A stretch of DNA of 32,477 bases from Fibrobacter sp. (GTDB lineage Bacteria > Fibrobacterota > Fibrobacteria > Fibrobacterales > Fibrobacteraceae), in NCBI GenBank assembly GCA_024689485.1, contig JAILDK010000129.1, positions 1 to 32,477 of the forward strand. The letters are read 5' to 3'. Made by a program: the position numbers and the translations under genes. Shown here piece after piece: positions 22,954 to 32,477 of this stretch. Numbering within the stretch: position 1 is the first letter of the stretch; the number at the start of each line of letters is the position of its first letter. The notes beneath the pieces are model-generated. The model had not been told where the DNA came from. It was given only the letters and a program-made list of their open reading frames with translations, and ran no database searches.

Positions 22954-23778
22954 ATGAATTCCATTTATTTCCAATACTTGAATGACATCGCTAAATATCC
23001 GCTTCTCACCCGTGAACAGGAAAAGGTTTTGATTGAACTTTCCGCCAAGGGTAACCGTCGCGCGCAGGATCTCCTCGTCAAGTCCAATTTGAAGTTTGTC
23101 GTGAACATCGCAAACCTTTACAAAGGTCAGGGTCTCGATGTGAACGAACTCATTAACGAAGGCAACATGGGCCTGATCGAAGCCGCTCGTCGTTTCGATC
23201 CGAATCAGAAGATCAAGTTTATCAGCTATGCCGTGTGGTGGATCCGTCAGAACATCACCCGCGCCATTTCCGAAAAGGCTCGCCTTGTCCGCATCAGCGC
23301 GGAAAAGGAACTTGTCCTTCGCCGCTTCAACCGCGTTTCTTCCAAGACCCGTCAGGTCGTGGGCGGAACCCTCACGATTGACCCGGAAAGCCTCGAAGGC
23401 GCTAGCCGCTACAAGGCAAAAGACATTGAAAAGATTTTGATGATGGGCGCCCGCTCCGCATCGCTCGATTCGCCGGTCGGTGAAGATGGCGATTCGACCC
23501 TCGGCGACTGCATCGCTTCGACGGCAGAAGCGACCGACGCTCTTGCCGCCAAGAACAACGAACAGGCTTCCCTCGATTTGCTTTTGAAGGACAACCTCAC
23601 CGATCAGGAACACAAGGTGATTGGCCTTTATTACGGTCTGGATGTGGATGCAGACTTGAATTTGAAGGAAATCGGCAAAATGGTCGGTCTTTCGAAGGAA
23701 CGCGTTCGCCAGGTGAAGGAAAAAGCCTTGGCAAAGCTCCGCACGACGAAAATCGATCAGGTGCTGGACGCCGCATAA
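22954..23778 (+). CDS. RNA polymerase sigma-70 factor (RpoD/SigA-RpoS type)
   Basis: 274 residues with AGAGGT upstream. Regions in order: 1.2 (FQYLNDIAKYPLLTREQE, 6-23), 2.1-2.4 (NLKFVV to FISYAVWWIRQNITRAI, 45-105), region 3 (~110-190) and 4.2 with a helix-turn-helix (LNLKEIGKMVGLSKERVRQVKEKAL, 235-259). Region 1.1 is absent and the protein is short, as in Bacteroidota primary sigma factors and in group 2 factors. It may be the principal sigma of the cell or a stress-type one; the sequence alone does not decide. The gene sits alone between an inverted repeat and a terminator. Its region 2.4 would be expected to read the TAnnTT boxes seen throughout this window. Confidence 0.93.
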   Translation: MNSIYFQYLNDIAKYPLLTREQEKVLIELSAKGNRRAQDLLVKSNLKFVVNIANLYKGQGLDVNELINEGNMGLIEAARRFDPNQKIKFISYAVWWIRQNITRAISEKARLVRISAEKELVLRRFNRVSSKTRQVVGGTLTIDPESLEGASRYKAKDIEKILMMGARSASLDSPVGEDGDSTLGDCIASTAEATDALAAKNNEQASLDLLLKDNLTDQEHKVIGLYYGLDVDADLNLKEIGKMVGLSKERVRQVKEKALAKLRTTKIDQVLDAA

Positions 23779-23830
23779 AAGCAGTCCCCCATCCCCCTTA
23801 CCCAAACGTTTATCTCTCTCCTTTCTTTGA

Positions 23831-23865
23831 AACCCAGCCGATATGGCTGGGTTTTCTCCTTTTTA
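23831..23865 (+). terminator. Intrinsic terminator after the sigma-factor gene
   Basis: AACCCAGCC (23831-23839) pairs with GGCTGGGTT (23845-23853) around GATAT, followed by TTCTCCTTTTT. Confidence 0.88.
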
Positions 23866-23889
23866 AAGCATCGTTCTTTTTTGAAATTG

Positions 23890-23897
23890 TATTTTTA
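23890..23897 (+). promoter_or_regulatory. TAnnTTT box immediately before ctpA
   Basis: TATTTTTA ends five bases before the ATG at 23903. No Shine-Dalgarno sequence is seen, so a leaderless transcript is predicted. Confidence 0.4.
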
Positions 23898-23902
23898 GGG
23901 AT

Positions 23903-25720
23903 ATGAAATCCAAAATGTCTTTTGCACATTGCATTTTCCGCGGGATCACCTTTGCAGGTCTTGCGGCTAGCGTCGCTTTGGCGGCATCCTCCAAGTCCGA
24001 AAAGAAAGCTCCGGGCGATTTTTATGAAGAACTCTCCCGTTTGAACAAGGTCCTTTCGGAAGTCAACCTGAAATACGTCGAAGACGTCGATCCGGCAGAA
24101 GTTTCCGAAGCCGCGATTCAGGGCATGCGAAACATTTTGGATCCGCATACCGCTGTTTTTGCCCCGAAGGATTATGAAGACCTGAAGGTTTCTACCGAAG
24201 GCGAATTCGGCGGTGTCGGCATCACGATCAGTTTGCGTGACGACATTTTGACGGTGATTTCCCCGCTCGCGGGAACTCCGGCGTTCAGCCTTGGCATTCG
24301 TGCCGGTGACCGCATTATGAAAATCGACGGCAAGGATACACGCGGTCTCACTCTCGACGAAGCCGTAGGAAAGCTCCGCGGTAAAGTCGGCACCGATGTG
24401 ACAATCAGCATTGCGCGTTCCGGCGTCAGCGAACTCATGGATTTCACGATTACCCGTGCAAAGATCGTCGTTCATGCGGTTCCGTACAGCGGCATGCTCA
24501 CAAAGGACATCGGCTACATCAAGCTCGCTTCCTTCTCGCTCAAGACCCGTGACGAAGTTGTTGAAGCAATTCAGAAGCTCCAGAAGCAGGGCATGAAGAA
24601 GCTCATCCTCGACTTGCGTTACAATCCGGGTGGACTTTTGAACCAGGCCGTGGAAATCGGCGAACTCTTCTTGAAGAAGGGCAACACGATCGTTTCGACG
24701 CGTGGACGCACTCAAGCGACTGAAAGCCGCGCCCGCAAGGACGGCATCGTTCCGAAGGATGTGCCGTTGGTCGTTCTCGTGAACCAGGGTTCTGCAAGTG
24801 CTGCAGAAATCGTTTCCGGTGCCATTCAGGACTGGGACCGCGGTTTGATCATCGGTAAGACGTCTTTCGGTAAAGGTTCCGTGCAGACGATTTTCCCGCT
24901 CGATAATCAGGGCTACGCTTTGAAGCTCACAACCGCCTTCTACTACCTTCCGTTCGGCCGTTGCATCAACAAGCCGGAGAACGGAATTAAGGGTTTGAAG
25001 ATCCGTGAAGAAGAAGCTCTTGCCGAAGAAGAAGGCGAAGAAACTTCCGCCGACACGACTGCAAAGGCAGAAGCCGATACGGCCAAGGTCGACACGTTCT
25101 TTACAAACGCAGGCCGCAAGATGTACGGCGGTGGCGGTATCACGCCGGACGTCGACGTGGAACTCGATCCGATTCCTTGGGTGGTGCAGGTTCAGGAACG
25201 CATGGCGATGTACTTCAAGTTCGCAGTCAAGATGCGCCCGAGCCTTGAAAAGAGCGGTGCAAAGATCGACGGTGAATGGGTCGTTCCGGATTCGCTCTTT
25301 ACCCAGTTCAAGGACTTCTGCTTAAAGGATACGAACTTCACGAAGATCAAGAGCAATTCCATTGCAACGCTTGAAATTCTTGAAAAGGATTTGATCCGCG
25401 AACAGAACTTTATGGGCGACTCTTCAAAGACGCTCACCGACACGACTTTGAACAAGCAGGTCTCTGCATTGCGCAAGGCTTTGGACGACAACCGTACAAA
25501 GCAGTTCGACGACAACCGTGAATACATTATGAACGGCATCAAGCGCGAACTTTTGACCGCAGTGAAGGGCGACTCCGCAAGCACCGCTTTCACTCTCAAG
25601 AGCGATGCCCAGGTGAACGAAGCGATCAAGTATCTCTCTGACATGGATCTTTACAAGAAGACCATCAGCGCTCCGTCCAAGGCTCCTGCAAAATCCGACA
25701 AGAAGAAGAAAAAGAAGTAA
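23903..25720 (+). CDS. ctpA: C-terminal processing protease, S41 family (CtpA)
   Basis: 605 residues. The N-terminus has a signal peptide or anchor (GITFAGLAASVALAASS, ~14-30), so the protease acts in the periplasm. A PDZ domain spans ~100-185 (FGGVGITISLRDD, AGDRIMKIDG). The S41 core has LDLRYNPGG (~236-244), NQGSASAAEIVSG (Ser299 as nucleophile) and FGKGSVQ (Lys324); the Ser-Lys spacing of 25 equals that of known Ctp/Prc enzymes. An acidic insertion (~367-397) interrupts the region before GGGITPDVDVELDP. A helical C-terminal extension of ~180 residues ends in a run of six Lys. Typical CtpA proteins are 400-450 residues, so the extension is lineage-specific. MlaE follows one base downstream. 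Confidence 0.93.
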   Translation: MKSKMSFAHCIFRGITFAGLAASVALAASSKSEKKAPGDFYEELSRLNKVLSEVNLKYVEDVDPAEVSEAAIQGMRNILDPHTAVFAPKDYEDLKVSTEGEFGGVGITISLRDDILTVISPLAGTPAFSLGIRAGDRIMKIDGKDTRGLTLDEAVGKLRGKVGTDVTISIARSGVSELMDFTITRAKIVVHAVPYSGMLTKDIGYIKLASFSLKTRDEVVEAIQKLQKQGMKKLILDLRYNPGGLLNQAVEIGELFLKKGNTIVSTRGRTQATESRARKDGIVPKDVPLVVLVNQGSASAAEIVSGAIQDWDRGLIIGKTSFGKGSVQTIFPLDNQGYALKLTTAFYYLPFGRCINKPENGIKGLKIREEEALAEEEGEETSADTTAKAEADTAKVDTFFTNAGRKMYGGGGITPDVDVELDPIPWVVQVQERMAMYFKFAVKMRPSLEKSGAKIDGEWVVPDSLFTQFKDFCLKDTNFTKIKSNSIATLEILEKDLIREQNFMGDSSKTLTDTTLNKQVSALRKALDDNRTKQFDDNREYIMNGIKRELLTAVKGDSASTAFTLKSDAQVNEAIKYLSDMDLYKKTISAPSKAPAKSDKKKKKK

Positions 25721-25721
25721 G

Positions 25722-26507
25722 ATGTTTTCGCTGATGGACATTGCCGCTAAGAGCTTGGGACATTACGTTCGCAAGTTCTTTGACTCTGTCCGCGGCTATT
25801 TTGCTTTTATGTGGGAGCTCGGCAAGAACTGCCCGAGTACCATTCACAACTTCCACACGATCGTGGAACAGATGTACGTCACCGGGGTGACGAGCATTCC
25901 TGTTGTCTTTGCGGCAAGCCTTGCCACCGGTGCCATTATGGCGTGGCAGCTCGCTTACCAGTTCGGCGATATGATTCCGCTTGTGTTCGTCGGGATGGCG
26001 GTCGGCAAGTCGGTGATGGTGGAACTTTGCCCGATTCTGACGGCGATGGTTCTCGCAGGCCGCGTGGGCGCTTCGATGTGTTCGGAGCTTGGCACAATGG
26101 CGGTTACGGAACAGCTCGACGCTTACAATGTTCTGGGTTTAAATCCGTATCGCTTTTTACTTGCCCCGCGTTTGATTGCGACGATCATTATGCTTCCGAT
26201 TCTGACGATCATCAGTATTTTCATCGGTATCGTCGGCGGTTATGCAACGGCTGCGCTTTACAAGGAAGTCACGTTCTCGACGTTCTTCTACGGTGTGCGC
26301 ATGTTCTACGAAGACTGGGACTTTGCCGTGGGCTTAATCAAAGCGGCGCTCTACGGCTACTTCATTGCAAGCTACGCCTGTTTCTTTGGATACAACACCC
26401 ATAGCGGCGCAGAAGGCGTCGGTAAAAGCACCAAGGCGACTGTCGTCGCCGGCATGACGAGCATCCTGATCGGGAGCTTTGCCCTTTCGAAATTGCTGCT
26501 TGTATGA
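25722..26507 (+). CDS. mlaE: MlaE-family ABC transporter permease
   Basis: 261 residues with five to six membrane segments. The characteristic motifs are GRVGASMCSELGTMAVTEQLDAYNVLGLNP and the preceding VELCPILTAMVLA. MlaE forms the membrane core of MlaFEDB-type lipid transporters, moving phospholipids between inner and outer membranes. The partner ATPase (MlaF) and substrate-binding MCE protein (MlaD) are not downstream, where DUF721 and gyrB follow at once; they must be encoded elsewhere. The start at 25722 is one base after ctpA; an in-frame ATG at 25734 is possible. The stop overlaps the next start by four bases. Confidence 0.92.
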   Translation: MFSLMDIAAKSLGHYVRKFFDSVRGYFAFMWELGKNCPSTIHNFHTIVEQMYVTGVTSIPVVFAASLATGAIMAWQLAYQFGDMIPLVFVGMAVGKSVMVELCPILTAMVLAGRVGASMCSELGTMAVTEQLDAYNVLGLNPYRFLLAPRLIATIIMLPILTIISIFIGIVGGYATAALYKEVTFSTFFYGVRMFYEDWDFAVGLIKAALYGYFIASYACFFGYNTHSGAEGVGKSTKATVVAGMTSILIGSFALSKLLLV

Positions 26508-26824
26508 GTGCCGAAGAAAACAATCCCAAGCTCCATAAAACACCCCAGCCGACGCATGCGAGCGTGCTGCTTTCGAAGATATTAGCCCAGGGTAACATCG
26601 GTCAAAAGCAAGACCTTTTTGCCCTGTTTTCGAACTTTGAAAACCTGTTCGGAAAGCACCTGGCGGAGCACCTGAAAATCACCGATCTGAAGGACGGAAT
26701 TCTTGTGATAAAAGCCAGCAATTCCGTGTGGAAGAACGAGGCGCTGTACCAGAAAAAAGCTATTATTGATAGGTGCAACGGACTCCTCGGTGCACCCCGC
26801 GTCAAGGGTATCCGTTTTATCTAA
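26504..26824 (+). CDS. DUF721/DciA-type protein
   Basis: 106 residues. The pattern (FENLFGKHLAEHLKITDLKDGILVIKASNSVWKNEALYQKKAIIDRCN) matches the DUF721 fold (KH-like domain). Proteins of this family, including DciA, load or aid the replicative helicase DnaB in bacteria that lack DnaC/DnaI, and are commonly encoded close to gyrB or recF. The N-terminal ~25 residues are polar and disordered. It overlaps mlaE by ATGA and lies ~24 bases before gyrB. DciA function is inferred from family and position, not proven. Confidence 0.85.
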   Translation: MSAEENNPKLHKTPQPTHASVLLSKILAQGNIGQKQDLFALFSNFENLFGKHLAEHLKITDLKDGILVIKASNSVWKNEALYQKKAIIDRCNGLLGAPRVKGIRFI

Positions 26825-26832
26825 TTGTTTGA

Positions 26833-28758
<1,926 letters not shown>

Positions 28759-28766
28759 TCGTGAGC

Positions 28767-29774
28767 ATGAATCCCGCCGAACATCCGTCTTTTCAAGCCG
28801 TGCTGTCTACAGTGCGGGGACAAGTTCAGAATTATCTCGACAAATCCGACGAAGTCATCGCCGAAGTCGCTCGCACTGCACCTGCGGGCGTTTCGGAACG
28901 CATGACAAAGCTGATCGCCCGCAAGGGTAAAAAAATCCGTTCCACGATTCTCGCACTCATCGCGACTTCGGGCGAAACGCCTGCAGACGAATCTCGCATT
29001 GCACACGCCTGTGCAGGCATTGAGCTTTTGCATTTGGCAAGCCTTGTCCACGATGACATCATCGATGAAACGACGATGCGCCGTGGCGAAAGAACCGCCC
29101 ATGTGGAATGGGGCAACAAGGTTGCCGTTTTGATCGGCGACTACATTCTTTCGCAGGCAATGCGCTGCGTGATCGACGAAAAGTCCCGTGAAGTTCCTCT
29201 CACCCTTTCTTCGGCAGCGAACAGCCTGATTGTTGGCGAAATCAGCGAGCTCGATCACACGGGCAATATGAATCTTCCTTTAGAAGATTACAATGCAATT
29301 ATCAAAGGAAAGACCGCGGCTCTCGTGGAAGCGAGTGCAAAGATCGGCGCGACGATTGCGGGCTTTGATGCGGAACGCGTCGAAGCTTGCGGAAAACTCG
29401 GTACGCATTTCGGCCTCGCTTTCCAGATTATCGACGACCTTTTGGACTACGGCATCGGCGCGACGAATCTCGACAAGGCAAAGTTTACCGACATTTCGAA
29501 CGGTCTTGTGACCCTGCCGCTGATCTATTACTTTGAAAGCGTTTCTGCTGAAGAAAAGGCCTCGCTCCAGGCTCTTTTGAAGCGCGCCGCGGAACCGGGC
29601 GTTGCCGAAGAAATCTGCAAGCGCTTGGAAGAAGCCAAGGCTTTTGACAAGGCAAAAGAAACAGCCATGCAGCACATCGCCGACGCAATGGAAATCGCCG
29701 ACACCCTGCCGATGACGGAACACACCTCTTCTCTCAAGTCGTTCCTCTACGCCATGGCGGAACGCGGCAACTAA
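28767..29774 (+). CDS. Polyprenyl diphosphate synthase (trans, long-chain type)
   Basis: 335 residues from ATG 28767; a GTG at 28761 would add two residues and neither has a clear Shine-Dalgarno sequence. It condenses isopentenyl diphosphate onto allylic diphosphates for quinone side chains or similar. Both Asp-rich motifs are present: LVHDDIIDET (near 95) and FQIIDDLLDYG (near 222). KGKKIRS near 55 and GKTAAL near 182 are conserved substrate-binding parts. The length of ~335 is typical of octaprenyl/heptaprenyl synthases rather than farnesyl diphosphate synthase (~300). Product length cannot be read with confidence. The gene follows gyrB by eight bases. Confidence 0.93.
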   Translation: MNPAEHPSFQAVLSTVRGQVQNYLDKSDEVIAEVARTAPAGVSERMTKLIARKGKKIRSTILALIATSGETPADESRIAHACAGIELLHLASLVHDDIIDETTMRRGERTAHVEWGNKVAVLIGDYILSQAMRCVIDEKSREVPLTLSSAANSLIVGEISELDHTGNMNLPLEDYNAIIKGKTAALVEASAKIGATIAGFDAERVEACGKLGTHFGLAFQIIDDLLDYGIGATNLDKAKFTDISNGLVTLPLIYYFESVSAEEKASLQALLKRAAEPGVAEEICKRLEEAKAFDKAKETAMQHIADAMEIADTLPMTEHTSSLKSFLYAMAERGN

Positions 29775-29780
29775 TTCAAT

Positions 29781-31919
29781 TTGAACGACCTGCTTTCAAA
29801 ACTCAACCCGGAACAGCTTTCGGCTGTACAGACAACCGAAGGGTATGTGCGGGTGATGGCAGGCGCCGGCACGGGAAAGACAAAAGCCTTAACCGCGCGA
29901 TACTGCTATCTCGTTTCGGAACTCGGCATTTCGCCAGCGAACATTCTCACCGTCACTTTTACAAACCGCGCCGCAAACGAAATGAAGGCGCGCGTGCGTT
30001 CGATTCTCGGCGATGCAGACTTGGGCTTTATCAGCACAATTCACGCCTTCTGCACGCGTTTTTTGAAGGAAGAAGTCCATCATCTCGGATACCCGAAGAA
30101 TTTTATCATTCTCGATACCGAAGATGAACGGGAAATGCTCCAGCGCATTTTCGCCGACATGAAGATTAGCCTCCGCGACACGACGATGCAGCGGACCATC
30201 GATCAGGTTTTGGAAGCGAAGAAATTCACGCCGGGATACATCACCGGATTCATTCAGATTTCCGCTGAAGAATTGCAGCAGAGCATCGAAAAGGAAAAAG
30301 ACAAGAACAACGAAATCTTCTTGCGCTACCTTTACGAGCAAAAGAAAAACTTCGGCCTAGATTTTAACGACCTGATCAACTTTACCCTGTACATTCTCGA
30401 GAACTTCCCCGAGGTCCGCGAAAAATGGGAAAAGCGAATCGAATATGTTCTGGTCGATGAATTCCAGGATGTGAGCGAAAAGCAGTACAAGATTGCCCGC
30501 ATTCTTTCGGGAAAGCACAAGAACCTTTTTATCGTCGGCGACAGCGATCAGACGATTTATTCCTGGCGAGGTTCCCATGTTCGGCTGTTTCTCGACTTTG
30601 ACAAAAAATATCCGAGCGCAAAGACGATTGTGCTCGCGGAAAATTACCGCAGCACGCCGCAGATTCTGCGGATGTCGAACGAACTGATTTCGCATAACGT
30701 GGTGCGCTTTCCCAAGGAACTTTACGCAGTCCGCGGTGACGGCGCGAAGCCTCTTTACTTTCACAGCAAATCGCCGAAAGAGGAAACGGAATGGATTGCG
30801 AATACCATTCAGACGCTCGTGAAGCAGGGTGCAGCCCTGAGCGATATCGCGGTGCTGTACCGTTCGCATTTTCTTTCGCGCGGTGTGGAAGAGACTTTAA
30901 TTCAGCGGAAGATTCCCTACCGCGTCCTTTCGGGCATTTCTTTTTACGAGCGCCGTGAAATCAAAGATGTCGTCGCTTACCTGCGCATGCTCACGACGCA
31001 AGACGACATCGCCTTTTTGCGGACGATCCATGTTCCAGGCCGTAAAATCGGCAAAAAGAAAATTCAGTTCTTAAAAGAATATGCGAACGCCAATCGCATT
31101 TCGCTTTGGAACGCCTTGCTCGAAAATCAGGACAGCGCCGTATTCAAAGGCACGAACGTCCAAAAGTACATCTACGCGATCAACACGACCAAGAAAGGCC
31201 TTGCCGATAAAAAGCTCGACGACATTCTCGATGAAGTGTTGGACCTTTCCGGCTATACGGAATTCATCCGCATGGACGCGGACCAAGACCGTTTGGACAA
31301 CATCGCAGAATTCAAGCAGAACGTAGAACTTGCGGCAAAAGATCCGGATGAAAACCTGGACACCTTCCTTTCGCGCGTGGCGCTGTATGGGAACCTCGAC
31401 AAAGAAGAACGCAAGAACGCGGTGAAGCTTTTGAGCATCCACGCCGCCAAAGGCTTGGAATTCCGATTCGTCTTTGTCACGGGCCTTGAAGAAGGCGTGT
31501 TTCCAAGTGCGCAGATCGAGACGATGGAAGAGATGGAAGAAGAACGTCGCATTGCCTATGTGGCGTTTACCCGTGCCAAGGAGAGGCTCTTCCTTTCGGA
31601 AAACGAAGGCGGTGGAAGTGCGAACCTGAGCAAGTTCCCTTCGCGATTCATCTTTGATGCGGGCGAAGAGAATTTGGAATTCGTGCATCCGCTGCCCGAT
31701 GATTTAAGGAAGAAGGCTTTAGAGCGTATTCAGCATGACACGGAGCGGCTTGAGCTTTTGCAGAATCTGCTCTTTGTCGGCGACCGGGTGCGGCATACGG
31801 TTTTTGGCGAAGGAACTGTCTTAGAAATCGACGCCAAAAATTCGAGTTACGTAATTCAATTCGATAGACTCGAAACCACTCGAAACCTTCAGTTTACCGC
31901 CAAGCTCGAACGACTTTAA
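29781..31919 (+). CDS. pcrA: UvrD/PcrA-type ATP-dependent DNA helicase
   Basis: 712 residues, 3'-5' superfamily 1A helicase of DNA repair and replication-conflict removal. Motifs in order: LNPEQLSAV (Q motif), AGAGTGKT (27-34, Walker A), FTNRAANEMK (Ia), VDEFQDVS (II), GDSDQTIYSWRG (III), AENYRS (IV), LLSIHAAKGLEF (V) and YVAFTRAKERL (VI). The C-terminal GDRVRHTVFGEGTVLEID segment is the Tudor-like, RNA-polymerase-binding tail of UvrD/PcrA, which separates it from Rep. Translation starts at TTG 29781, six bases after the polyprenyl synthase stop codon, with no Shine-Dalgarno sequence, so expression may depend on coupling. UvrD and PcrA names are interchangeable here. Confidence 0.95.
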   Translation: MNDLLSKLNPEQLSAVQTTEGYVRVMAGAGTGKTKALTARYCYLVSELGISPANILTVTFTNRAANEMKARVRSILGDADLGFISTIHAFCTRFLKEEVHHLGYPKNFIILDTEDEREMLQRIFADMKISLRDTTMQRTIDQVLEAKKFTPGYITGFIQISAEELQQSIEKEKDKNNEIFLRYLYEQKKNFGLDFNDLINFTLYILENFPEVREKWEKRIEYVLVDEFQDVSEKQYKIARILSGKHKNLFIVGDSDQTIYSWRGSHVRLFLDFDKKYPSAKTIVLAENYRSTPQILRMSNELISHNVVRFPKELYAVRGDGAKPLYFHSKSPKEETEWIANTIQTLVKQGAALSDIAVLYRSHFLSRGVEETLIQRKIPYRVLSGISFYERREIKDVVAYLRMLTTQDDIAFLRTIHVPGRKIGKKKIQFLKEYANANRISLWNALLENQDSAVFKGTNVQKYIYAINTTKKGLADKKLDDILDEVLDLSGYTEFIRMDADQDRLDNIAEFKQNVELAAKDPDENLDTFLSRVALYGNLDKEERKNAVKLLSIHAAKGLEFRFVFVTGLEEGVFPSAQIETMEEMEEERRIAYVAFTRAKERLFLSENEGGGSANLSKFPSRFIFDAGEENLEFVHPLPDDLRKKALERIQHDTERLELLQNLLFVGDRVRHTVFGEGTVLEIDAKNSSYVIQFDRLETTRNLQFTAKLERL

Positions 31920-31931
31920 AACGGAGGGACC

Positions 31932-32477
31932 ATGCAAACTTTGATCATGAACTTCACCCGAATTTACGAAGATCAAGAGTTTTGCAAAGGTCCTGACTTT
32001 CAATGGATCCACTGCGAAGAAATGCAGGGGACCGACTGCTACCTGGATCCCGATACCGAAAACGAACTGCGCAAGAAAATCTCCGCATACCCGTTGCGCG
32101 GCCTGCATTTTATCGACTCGGGCAACACGCATTACATGAGCAAGCTTTGGACGGACCGCATTCAAGAACCGTTTACGCTTCTTGTTTTCGACCATCACTC
32201 CGACATGAAGGATCCTCTTTTTGACGGAATCCTTTCTTGCGGCGATTGGATCAAAGCCTCTCTCGATCAAAATCCGAATTTGAAAAAACTGATTCTGCTT
32301 GGAATCGGTGACGATCACGTTTCGGAAATCGATTCTAAATATTTGCCGCGGATGGACATTTTAAAACAAAGCGAATGCATCCATCCGGATTTTGCCCACC
32401 TCTTTACTTTTGACAAGGATTTTTTCAAGTACCCGATTTACATCTCGATTGACAAGGATGTTCTGCTCGAAAAGATC
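31932..32477 (+). CDS. Arginase/ureohydrolase-fold protein, N-terminal part (runs off the right edge)
   Basis: 182 codons are visible from ATG 31932, which has GGAGGG upstream. Ureohydrolase-like landmarks are IDSGNTHYMS (~67-76), FDHHSDM (~93-99, in place of the DxHxD metal motif) and YISIDKDVL (~171-179, in place of SxDxDxxDP). Spacing between the metal motifs is similar to the arginase/agmatinase/formimidoylglutamase family, but the intervening sequence (DPLFDGILSCGDWIK, LILLGIGDDHV) is unusual, so the substrate may differ from arginine or agmatine. The frame is open to the window end. The gene lies 12 bases after the helicase gene. Confidence 0.75.
   Translation, partial: MQTLIMNFTRIYEDQEFCKGPDFQWIHCEEMQGTDCYLDPDTENELRKKISAYPLRGLHFIDSGNTHYMSKLWTDRIQEPFTLLVFDHHSDMKDPLFDGILSCGDWIKASLDQNPNLKKLILLGIGDDHVSEIDSKYLPRMDILKQSECIHPDFAHLFTFDKDFFKYPIYISIDKDVLLEKI

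Overview
The window looks like a chromosomal segment from a Gram-negative bacterium of the Fibrobacteraceae (Fibrobacter/Hallerella-like). This placement is inferred from gene content and style and was not tested by search. The clues are a PorV/PorQ-type outer-membrane protein, FabV as enoyl-ACP reductase, two tRNA genes without an encoded CCA, many short lipoproteins and hypothetical proteins, and Bacteroidota-like TAnnTTT promoter boxes. There is no phage, insertion sequence, CRISPR array or rRNA operon.

Layout. Positions 1-326 hold the 5' part of a secreted-protein gene (minus strand). Positions 583-5735 (minus) form a tight three-gene unit: a bifunctional class A penicillin-binding protein, a tethered TPR-like lipoprotein and a TauE/SafE membrane protein. 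tRNA-Ser(GCU) follows at 5845. Positions 5993-10139 (minus) hold rsmA, a small lipoprotein, a 305-residue unknown, rdgB, a PAP2 phosphatase and a histidine phosphatase, mostly joined by 3-4 base gaps or overlaps. Positions 10171-13558 (plus) hold two hypotheticals, a phosphohexomutase and the PorV/PorQ-like protein. Positions 13661-19543 (plus) are a lipid island: an acyl-ACP thioesterase with its own terminator, then a probable operon of a DUF2334 deacetylase-fold protein, an AMP-forming acyl-CoA synthetase, a FabF-like ketosynthase and FabV. A cold-shock-like domain joined to a membrane helix (19632) and tRNA-Gly(UCC, minus) come next, with a shared bidirectional terminator.

Positions 20264-21456 are the classical infC-rpmI-rplT operon. 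infC most likely starts at TTG. A LytS-type sensor kinase (minus, no response regulator in view) and a sigma-70 factor diverge at 22774-22953. From 23903 to the right edge run a CtpA protease, an MlaE permease, a DUF721/DciA protein, gyrB, a polyprenyl diphosphate synthase, a UvrD/PcrA helicase and the start of an arginase-fold gene.

Main points for a second look: (1) the PBP1A gene is followed after 3 bases by a lipoprotein that has the architecture of an Lpo-type PBP activator; (2) at least five genes lack a Shine-Dalgarno sequence and have a TAnnTT box ending 4-5 bases before the ATG, which predicts leaderless mRNAs; (3) the lipid operon could activate and elongate exogenous short acids; (4) infC has a non-ATG start; (5) several proteins have lineage-specific insertions. 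No strong evidence for a wholly new defence or mobile system was found.
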